This document shows positions 14,952 through 20,332 of a stretch of DNA of 20,332 nucleotides, piece after piece; position 1 is the first letter of the stretch; each line of letters begins with the position of its first letter. The DNA comes from Intestinibacter sp. (GTDB lineage: Bacteria; Bacillota; Clostridia; Peptostreptococcales; Peptostreptococcaceae): assembly GCF_022780145.1 (NCBI RefSeq), contig NZ_JALEXO010000337.1:1-20332 (forward strand), written 5' to 3'. Made by a program: the position numbers and the translations under genes. The notes below the pieces were generated by a model that was not told where the DNA came from, ran no database searches, and saw only the letters and a list, made by a program, of their open reading frames with translations.

Positions 14952-16130
14952 ATGCCAAAATTAAGTAATAGAGTCAATACATTTACTGATTCAGTAATTA
15001 GAAGAATGACTAGAATAAGTGATAAATACGGAGCTATAAATCTATCTCAAGGTTTTCCAGATTTTCCACCACCAAAACCTATGACCGATGCTCTAGCAAA
15101 AATTGCTTCAGAAGGTCCTCACCAATACTCTGTAACATTTGGAGCTCCAAATTTGAGAGAAGCAATCGCAAGAAAACAAAGCAAGGCTTTTAAAAGAGAA
15201 ATAGATTTTGAAAAAGAAGTATTAGTCACATGTGGTGGTACAGAGGCTATGATGTGTGCGATGATGACAGTTTGTAATCCTGGAGATAAGGTAATAGTTT
15301 TCTCTCCCTTTTATGAAAATTACGGAGCTGATGCAATATTATCTGGTGCCGAACCTATATATGTTCCATTAGTTCCACCTACCTTTAATTTTGATGTTGA
15401 GGTTTTAGAAAACGCATTTAAACAAAATCCAAAGGCATTAATACTTTGCAATCCTTCAAACCCAACTGGAAAAGTATTTACAAAGGAAGAACTTATGATT
15501 ATAGCTGATTTAGCTGTAAAATACGATACTTTTGTAATAACAGACGAGGTATATGAACATTTGATATACGAACCTTACCATCATACATATTTTGCATCAC
15601 TACCTGGTATGTATGAAAGAACTATTTCCACAAGCTCTCTATCAAAGACATATTCTATAACAGGATGGAGACTTGGATATTTAGTTGGGCCAGAAGAAAT
15701 AGTTGAATGTGCTAAAAAAGTTCACGATTTCTTGACTGTAGGTGCACCTTCTCCTCTACAAGAGGCTGCAGTAGTTGGGCTTAATTTCGACGAGTCTTAT
15801 TATGAACAATTGAAAAAAACTTACACTGAAAAAAGAGATTATTTTCTAAAGGGGCTTGATGAAATAGGTCTTGAACATACTACTCCACAAGGAACTTACT
15901 TTGTATTAGTCGATATATCTAAATTTTTAGAGCTAGATCAATTTAAAGGAATGAACGATTTAGAATTTTCAGAATGGATGACTAAAAATATAGGTGTAGC
16001 ACCTGTCCCTGGTTCAAGCTTTTTCAGAGAAGAAGTAAATAACCTTATTAGACTTCATTTTGCTAGATCTAAGGAAACTCTAGATGAATGCTTGAGACGT
16101 TTATCCAAGCTAAAAAAATTGTTAGATTAA
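14952..16130 (+). CDS. Class I/II PLP-dependent aminotransferase
   Basis: This 392-residue cytosolic enzyme belongs to fold-type I PLP aminotransferases. It has INLSQGFPDFPPP near residue 30, a cofactor-contacting GGTEAM, CNPSNPTGK (N167, N170), TDEVYEHL (199-204), SSLSKTYSITGWR with the PLP-binding K232, and a carboxylate-binding Arg in LIRLHFARS (R367). The N-terminal signature SNRVNTFTDSVIRRMTR is typical of the group related to methionine/aromatic and kynurenine-type aminotransferases, not of branched-chain aminotransferase IlvE, which has a different fold. The substrate is therefore uncertain, although the neighbouring ilvBN genes hint at amino acid synthesis. The ATG has AGGAGG 6-7 nt upstream. 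No terminator is seen after it, but the T-box leader downstream has its own promoter. Confidence 0.9.
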   Translation: MPKLSNRVNTFTDSVIRRMTRISDKYGAINLSQGFPDFPPPKPMTDALAKIASEGPHQYSVTFGAPNLREAIARKQSKAFKREIDFEKEVLVTCGGTEAMMCAMMTVCNPGDKVIVFSPFYENYGADAILSGAEPIYVPLVPPTFNFDVEVLENAFKQNPKALILCNPSNPTGKVFTKEELMIIADLAVKYDTFVITDEVYEHLIYEPYHHTYFASLPGMYERTISTSSLSKTYSITGWRLGYLVGPEEIVECAKKVHDFLTVGAPSPLQEAAVVGLNFDESYYEQLKKTYTEKRDYFLKGLDEIGLEHTTPQGTYFVLVDISKFLELDQFKGMNDLEFSEWMTKNIGVAPVPGSSFFREEVNNLIRLHFARSKETLDECLRRLSKLKKLLD

Positions 16131-16182
16131 TAATTGGTTTTTATTTGTTCTTTGAATACATGAACTTTCTCAATTTATACAA

Positions 16183-16212
16183 TTGACATATTATGGAAAT
16201 AAGTGTTAGAAT
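16183..16212 (+). promoter_or_regulatory. Promoter of the ilvBN operon
   Basis: A consensus -35, TTGACA (16183-16188), is 18 bp from TAGAAT (16207-16212). Transcription would start near 16219, just ahead of T-box Stem I. Confidence 0.75.
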
Positions 16213-16218
16213 TATTAT

Positions 16219-16505
16219 ACCTCATATAAAATTAAAGGCTTTGACGAGGAGCAGTATGTTTTAGATAAAATACAGAGAGAAAATGGTTGGTGTAAATTTT
16301 CATGAGTCTAAAATTGAAGTAGCCTCTGAGCTGTGGACTGAACAATTTTTTAAGTAGGCTCCATCGGATTTTCGACCGTTAAAACGAAAACGATATTTTT
16401 GTTAAGTATCGAATGAGTGCAAAGAATTTTTTCTTTGAATTTAGGTGGTAACACGGATTAGATAATTCGCCCTAAGCTATATATACTGGCTTGGGGTTTT
16501 TTATT
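16219..16505 (+). promoter_or_regulatory. T-box leader, apparently valine-specific
   Basis: This is a T-box riboswitch reading tRNA charging. Stem I has the base GAGG (16246-16249) with CCTC (16323-16326), the loop-E half AGTA (16253-16256) opposite GAA (16316-16318), and a helix TTTTAGA (16259-16265) with TCTAAAA (16307-16313). The distal motifs CAGAGAG and GGTTGGTG (about 16273-16292) are typical. In this register the specifier after GAA is GTA (16319-16321), a valine codon. The T-box bulge AGGTGGTAACACGG (16443-16456) offers TGGT to pair with a tRNA ending ACCA. Uncharged tRNA-Val should favour the antiterminator and allow ilvBN expression. The element is certain; the valine specificity is inferred from structure. 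Confidence 0.93.
16470..16502 (+). terminator. T-box regulatory terminator
   Basis: CCCTAAGC (16470-16477) pairs with GCTTGGGG (16489-16496), including one G-T pair, around an 11-nt loop. It is followed by T6 from 16497. It lies right after the T-box sequence and about 50 nt before ilvB, the usual place for the terminator that competes with the antiterminator. Confidence 0.88.
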
Positions 16506-16549
16506 ATATTTTTTTAATTAATACATTTTAAATAAATAGGGAGGACAAT

Positions 16550-18298
16550 ATGGAAATTACAGGATCTCAATTAATTATCAATTCTTTAATCGAAGAAGGT
16601 GTTGATAAAATATTTGCTTATCCAGGTGGATATGACAAAGATATTTTCGACGCATTATATCATGAATCAGATATAGAACTAATTTTACCAAGACATGAAC
16701 AAGGTCTTATCCATGCAGCAGAAGGATATGCACGTTCAACTGGAAAAGTTGGTGTCTGCTTAGTTACAAGTGGACCAGGGGCAACTAATCTAGTTACAGG
16801 TATAGCTGATGCCAACTACGATGGTATACCTTTAGTATGCTTTACTGGACAAGTAGCCACTTCAGTAATAGGAAACGATGCATTCCAAGAAGTCGATATA
16901 GTAGGTATAACTAGAACTATATGCAAATTCTCTACTACTATCAGAAAAAGAGAAGATCTAGGTAGAATAATTAAAGAAGCTTTTTATATAGCTAGAACAG
17001 GAAAACCTGGTCCTGTTATAATAGATTTGCCAAGTGATATCGTAGGCGCTATGGGACCTGGTGAATACCCAAAAACAGTAGATATAAGAGGATACAAACC
17101 AAGTACAGGTGTCCATATAGGACAAATTAAAAAAGCTCTAAAAATGCTTAAAAACGCCAAAAAACCTCTATTCTTAATAGGTGGTGGAGTTAATATTTCA
17201 CATGCAAACGAAGAATTTGAAAAGCTTGTAAATATAACACAAATTCCTGTTATCACAACTATAATGGGAAAAGGCGCTATCCCTACCTCTCACCCACTTT
17301 ACATAGGTAATGTCGGTATGCATGGTAGTTATGCATCTAATAAAGCTGTCAATGAATGTGATGTATTATTTTCTATAGGTACAAGATTTAACGATAGAGT
17401 TACAGGTAAAATATCTGAATTCGCCCCAAATGCAAAAATAATACATATAGATATCGACTCAGCTTCTATATCTAGAAATATAGTAGTAAATATACCTATA
17501 GTTGCAGACGCTAAAGCAGCTATAAAAGAATTAATTCCTTTAGCTAAAACACTTGATACAAAAGAATGGGTTGAACAAATAAAAGCTTGGGATAAAGAAC
17601 GCCCAGTAACTGCACCTAGCTCTGTAGAAGGAGGAATTTCTCCTCAAGCTATATTTGATAATTTAAATAAAGCCTTTGACGATGGTATATTTATAACAGA
17701 CGTAGGTCAACACCAAATGTGGACTACTCAATTTTTAGAAATGAATAAAAATAAACAATTGATAACTTCTGGTGGACTAGGTACTATGGGATTTGGTTTT
17801 CCTGCTGCCATAGGAGCTCAACTTGGTAACCCAGATAAGAGAGTTGTTTGTATAGCTGGAGACGGTGGTGTACAAATGACTATACAAGAACTTGCAACTG
17901 CAGTTCAATTAGAACTTCCTATAACGTTAGTTATTATCAATAATGGATTTTTGGGAATGGTTAGACAAATGCAACAATTTTTCCACGATAAAAACTACTC
18001 TGGAACATGCTTGAGAAAAAGAAAAAGCTGTGAAGGAAAATGTAATTTTGATGGAAATAATATACCAGAATGCTGTCCTCCATATACTCCAGATTTTATG
18101 AAACTTGCAGAAAGCTATGGAGCTTATGGAATAAGAGTTACAGACGAAGATAAACTACTTGATGCATTTGAAGAATCTAAGAAAAATACAGATGCACCGA
18201 CTATTATTGAAATATTAATCGACTTTAAAGACGTTGTTTTACCAATGGTTCAAGGTGGTAAACCTCTTAACGCGATGTTACTTGAAACTAACTATTAG
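16550..18298 (+). CDS. ilvB: Acetohydroxyacid synthase, large (catalytic) subunit
   Basis: The enzyme joins two pyruvates to acetolactate, or pyruvate with 2-oxobutyrate, the first common step to valine, leucine and isoleucine. It uses thiamine diphosphate, Mg2+ and FAD. The 582 residues show the three ThDP-enzyme domains: PRHEQGLIHAAEGYA with catalytic Glu50, a central FAD domain (about 190-330, FLIGGGVNISHANEEF, GNVGMHGSYASN), and the ThDP/Mg site GDGGVQMTI...NNGFLGMVRQ (about 438-472). There are two oddities. The N-terminal loop reads AYPGGYDKDIFDAL, whereas the family usually has GYPGGAVLP. A Cys-rich insertion follows YSGT: Cys487, 494, 498, 508 and 509. The ATG is preceded by GGGAGG. 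It is the first gene after the T-box and 17 nt before ilvN. Confidence 0.95.
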   Translation: MEITGSQLIINSLIEEGVDKIFAYPGGYDKDIFDALYHESDIELILPRHEQGLIHAAEGYARSTGKVGVCLVTSGPGATNLVTGIADANYDGIPLVCFTGQVATSVIGNDAFQEVDIVGITRTICKFSTTIRKREDLGRIIKEAFYIARTGKPGPVIIDLPSDIVGAMGPGEYPKTVDIRGYKPSTGVHIGQIKKALKMLKNAKKPLFLIGGGVNISHANEEFEKLVNITQIPVITTIMGKGAIPTSHPLYIGNVGMHGSYASNKAVNECDVLFSIGTRFNDRVTGKISEFAPNAKIIHIDIDSASISRNIVVNIPIVADAKAAIKELIPLAKTLDTKEWVEQIKAWDKERPVTAPSSVEGGISPQAIFDNLNKAFDDGIFITDVGQHQMWTTQFLEMNKNKQLITSGGLGTMGFGFPAAIGAQLGNPDKRVVCIAGDGGVQMTIQELATAVQLELPITLVIINNGFLGMVRQMQQFFHDKNYSGTCLRKRKSCEGKCNFDGNNIPECCPPYTPDFMKLAESYGAYGIRVTDEDKLLDAFEESKKNTDAPTIIEILIDFKDVVLPMVQGGKPLNAMLLETNY

Positions 18299-18315
18299 AA
18301 AGGAATTTAAATAAA

Positions 18316-18819
18316 ATGATGAAGAAAAGATGGATTGCTCTTTACGTAGAAAATTATTCTGGGGTACTTGCTAAAATTTCAAGTTTATTCTCAGCTAAAT
18401 TATATAATCTAGACACATTGACAGTAGGAAAAACAGAAGATCCTGCAACATCAAGAATGACTATAGGTGTTTACTGTGACGATGTGACTTTTGAACAAAT
18501 AAAAAAACAATTAAATAGATTCGTAGAAGTTATAAAAGTTATCGACTTGACTACTATGGAAACTCATACTAAAGAACTTTTATTTATAAAAGTAAAAAAT
18601 TGTTCTGCACAAGATAAAGCTGATATTTTCCAAATGGCTCAAGTATTTGACATGGATGTAGTCGATATCGGAAGAAAAAGTGTAATTTTACAATGTGTAC
18701 ATACTGAAAAAAAAGTTGACAGATTGATAGATGTATTCGCAAAACAATATCCTAACAATATCGTCGTTGTTAGAAGTGGTAGTGTTTCAATTGAATCTAT
18801 TAATGTTGAAGATAGATAA
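18316..18819 (+). CDS. ilvN: Acetohydroxyacid synthase, small (regulatory) subunit
   Basis: This 167-residue subunit stimulates IlvB and confers feedback inhibition, usually by valine. An ACT domain occupies about residues 5-80 (ALYVENYSGVLAKISSLFS, LDTLTVGKTEDPATSRMTI, KQLNRFVEVIKVIDL). A C-terminal ALS_ss_C-like domain covers about 85-160. Gly16 and Asn31 are the positions where the family contacts the effector. In this loop KLYNLDTL stands in place of the usual RGYNIESL, so effector response might differ slightly. Length is within the normal 155-175. The start at 18316 has AAAGGAA upstream with rather long spacing; a second ATG follows at once, so the start is uncertain by one codon. It is cotranscribed with ilvB and followed by a strong terminator. 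No ilvC or ilvD lies in the window. Confidence 0.95.
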   Translation: MMKKRWIALYVENYSGVLAKISSLFSAKLYNLDTLTVGKTEDPATSRMTIGVYCDDVTFEQIKKQLNRFVEVIKVIDLTTMETHTKELLFIKVKNCSAQDKADIFQMAQVFDMDVVDIGRKSVILQCVHTEKKVDRLIDVFAKQYPNNIVVVRSGSVSIESINVEDR

Positions 18820-18863
18820 AATATGTTTTTGTAAACTTTTTTCATACGTTTAAACAAATTTAG

Positions 18864-18907
18864 AAAAAAAGACCTCTGATTCATAAATACGATCAAAGGT
18901 CTTTTTT
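18864..18907. terminator. Bidirectional terminator after ilvN
   Basis: The arms 18864-18880 and 18892-18907 pair over about 16 bp with one mismatch, around an 11-nt loop. The core is AAAGACCT/AGGTCTTT, with T6 on the plus strand and T7 on the minus strand. It ends ilvBN and, from the other side, the DUF4236 gene. Confidence 0.88.
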
Positions 18908-18937
18908 ATTGTCATAAAGACTATTTATATTTTCAAA

Positions 18938-19123
18938 TTATTTCTTTTTTGATTTTGTTCTATATGATAAACCATTACCTAGATTTATTGTATTGTATGT
19001 TTTTCCAGTAGCTGTTCTTGTGTGTCTTACTTTTTTATTTCCTATAGAATAGCCTACACCTGATTTTGAAAAGTTTATTTTCAAAGGTCCTACTTTTATA
19101 CTTTTTTTAAATATTAATCCCAT
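18938..19123 (-). CDS. DUF4236 family small protein
   Basis: This 61-residue protein matches the DUF4236 pattern: MGLIFKKSIKVGPLKINFSKSGVGYSIGNKK at the start and NTINLGNGLSYRTK at the end. The family is short, basic and rich in beta strand, and often forms the N terminus of larger proteins. Its function is not known. Here it stands alone. The ATG has GGGAG about 10 nt upstream. It follows the SPFH gene by 39 nt on the same strand, without a terminator between, so the two are probably one operon. That pairing suggests a shared envelope or membrane-associated role, which is inference. Confidence 0.8.
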   Translation of the reverse strand: MGLIFKKSIKVGPLKINFSKSGVGYSIGNKKVRHTRTATGKTYNTINLGNGLSYRTKSKKK

Positions 19124-19162
19124 TATTTTAACACTCCCTCGTTATGTTGTATTATTTTCCCT

Positions 19163-20155
19163 CTATAATACTAACTTAGTACCACAATTTGGACAGAAGT
19201 TAGCTCCTGTGTTATTTGGTGTACCACAGTTTGGACAGAACTTAGCGACATTTCCTCCGACTTGTGGATTGACAGGCTGTTGTGGTTGTTGATTCATTTG
19301 TTGTCCTGCACCCATCATTTGATTTGCCATTTGTTGCCCCATCATCATACCCATTTGCATGCTAGCCATATCAGCAGCCATACTTGAGCCACCGCCATTT
19401 GAACCATTTGCCATAGAATCTGCCATAGCCATTTGAGTATACTTATTCATATCGTTTATCATACTTTGTGATGCCGCTTTTGTAGCCATTTCTTGTATTT
19501 CCTTAGGATAAGTAACACTAGCTATGGTGAAGCTAGTAATAGCTATTCCTATCTTTTGCATTTCCATGTCTAAATCAGTTTTAATACCGTTAGAGATTTC
19601 TAAGGCATTTGCTTGAATATTAAATATATCCTTGCCTTCCTTTACTATCCATCTCATAAGAGTTTGGTCTAGCATAGACATTATACGTTCTTTTACATCA
19701 TCTATTGTGTATTGCTTTTTAACGCCTGCTACCTTGTCTATAAGTAGTTGATAATCAGCTACCTTACAGCAAAATGTTCCAAAAGATTTTATAGGCATTC
19801 CTCCCGGAAGATTTGGTGCTGGTATATTTATAGCATTTTTTGTTCCCCATTTTACAGTTAATTCTTTAGTATTGACAAATAAAACTTCTGCTCTCATACC
19901 ACTGTTAAATCCAAATTTAAATCCTTTTAATGTTGATAAGAAAGGCACTATTTGAGATTCTATATCAAAGCTTCCTTCGTCCTTAAATATACCTTCTACT
20001 TTTCCATTAAACATAAATATTGCATCTTGTCCTGGTCTAATAATCAACTTACTCCCTTTTTTGATTTCATTATTATCCCATTTCCAAAATATCATATCGT
20101 CTCTAAACTGTTCCCATTCTACTACATTTGACAGTTGACCACTAAAAAGTCCCAT
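19163..20155 (-). CDS. SPFH-domain protein with C-terminal zinc ribbon (YdjI / virion core-like)
   Basis: The 330-residue protein has an SPFH-like region over about residues 10-225. It starts MGLFSGQLSNVVEW and includes SKLIIRPGQDAIFMFNGKVEGIF, GFKFGFNSGMRAEVLFVNT and the later ITSFTIASVTYPKEI. A low-complexity linker rich in Met, Gln, Ala and Asn follows (about 245-305). The tail is a double zinc knuckle, FCPNCG...NFCPNCG, with four paired Cys. This is the layout of the YdjI/'virion core protein' family, which scaffolds membrane-stress proteins in Bacillus; the role here is not shown. The frame extends 12 codons upstream, but the ATG at 20155 has AGGAGG 6 nt upstream and the family's normal N terminus. 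It has no membrane segment. It leads a two-gene unit with the DUF4236 gene. Confidence 0.86.
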   Translation of the reverse strand: MGLFSGQLSNVVEWEQFRDDMIFWKWDNNEIKKGSKLIIRPGQDAIFMFNGKVEGIFKDEGSFDIESQIVPFLSTLKGFKFGFNSGMRAEVLFVNTKELTVKWGTKNAINIPAPNLPGGMPIKSFGTFCCKVADYQLLIDKVAGVKKQYTIDDVKERIMSMLDQTLMRWIVKEGKDIFNIQANALEISNGIKTDLDMEMQKIGIAITSFTIASVTYPKEIQEMATKAASQSMINDMNKYTQMAMADSMANGSNGGGSSMAADMASMQMGMMMGQQMANQMMGAGQQMNQQPQQPVNPQVGGNVAKFCPNCGTPNNTGANFCPNCGTKLVL

Positions 20156-20218
20156 ATCATTCCTCCTATTTTCTAAGAATATATATCTCAAAAATTCACA
20201 TTTTTTCTAAAAAATCTT

Positions 20219-20238
20219 TATTGTAAAGTTCTACAATA
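20219..20238. promoter_or_regulatory. Operator-like inverted repeat upstream of the SPFH gene
   Basis: TATTGTA (20219-20225) and TACAATA (20232-20238) form perfect 7-bp arms around a 6-nt spacer. The site lies about 65 nt upstream of the SPFH start, a position usual for repressor sites. No particular regulator family can be assigned; the repeat could be chance in AT-rich DNA. Confidence 0.3.
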
Positions 20239-20332
20239 TCAATTTTGTTGAATCATATATTTCATACTAATCTTCGTATTTATCGAGAATTTATATCCTA
20301 TGAATTTACATAATAAAAAACTAAAATCAATA

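Noticed and set aside
16984..17256. Minus-strand open frame inside ilvB
   Set aside because: Antisense to the conserved FAD domain and without a ribosome site.
1..20332. CRISPR arrays, insertion sequences, tRNA or rRNA genes
   Set aside because: No regularly spaced repeats, transposase-like protein, terminal repeats flanking a gene, or RNA gene motifs were found by eye.

Overview
The base composition is strongly AT-rich, the Shine-Dalgarno sites are strong AGGAGG-type, and the regulation is by FMN riboswitch and T-box. Together these point to a low-GC, Gram-positive Clostridia-type anaerobe, possibly a relative of Peptostreptococcaceae; that last placement is a guess from protein flavour. 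No insertion sequence, phage, tRNA, rRNA or CRISPR array was seen. This looks like a chromosomal segment of housekeeping genes with a few less-known genes between them.

Layout. (1) 1-3246: an AT-rich leader, a small CmpB-family membrane protein (+), a perfect 25-bp bidirectional terminator, and a tightly coupled minus-strand pair: a calcineurin-like phosphoesterase followed by a short DprA/Smf-like protein. (2) 3321-7200: a complete riboflavin operon on the minus strand, ribD-ribE-ribBA-ribH, under an FMN riboswitch with its own terminator and closed by another terminator. (3) 7340-9967: a PIN-like putative nuclease (+), a small membrane protein (-), a candidate minus-strand small RNA with a Pho-box-like promoter, and a winged-helix protein with a degenerate nuclease-like domain (-). 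(4) 10120-14558: a potassium uptake operon, trkA-trkH-trkH (-), with two closely similar trkH copies and an upstream array of direct repeats. (5) 14952-18819: a class I aminotransferase (+), then a T-box leader that appears to read a valine codon, controlling ilvB-ilvN, acetohydroxyacid synthase. (6) 18864-20332: a terminator, then a minus-strand pair of an SPFH-domain protein with a zinc-ribbon tail and a DUF4236 protein.

How the parts work together: the rib genes make riboflavin from GTP and ribulose 5-phosphate and are shut off by FMN. TrkA and the two TrkH proteins should form gated K+ uptake channels. IlvBN starts branched-chain amino acid synthesis and is switched on when uncharged tRNA-Val builds up. 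The adjoining aminotransferase could act on amino acids of that or the methionine/aromatic pathways.

Several apparent long reading frames start too early. Shine-Dalgarno positions support later starts for ribD, ribE, trkA and the SPFH gene, and the coordinates below use them.

The least explained items are the candidate small RNA at about 8732-8851, the direct-repeat array upstream of trkA, the Cys-rich insertion in IlvB, and the phosphoesterase/DprA-like pair.
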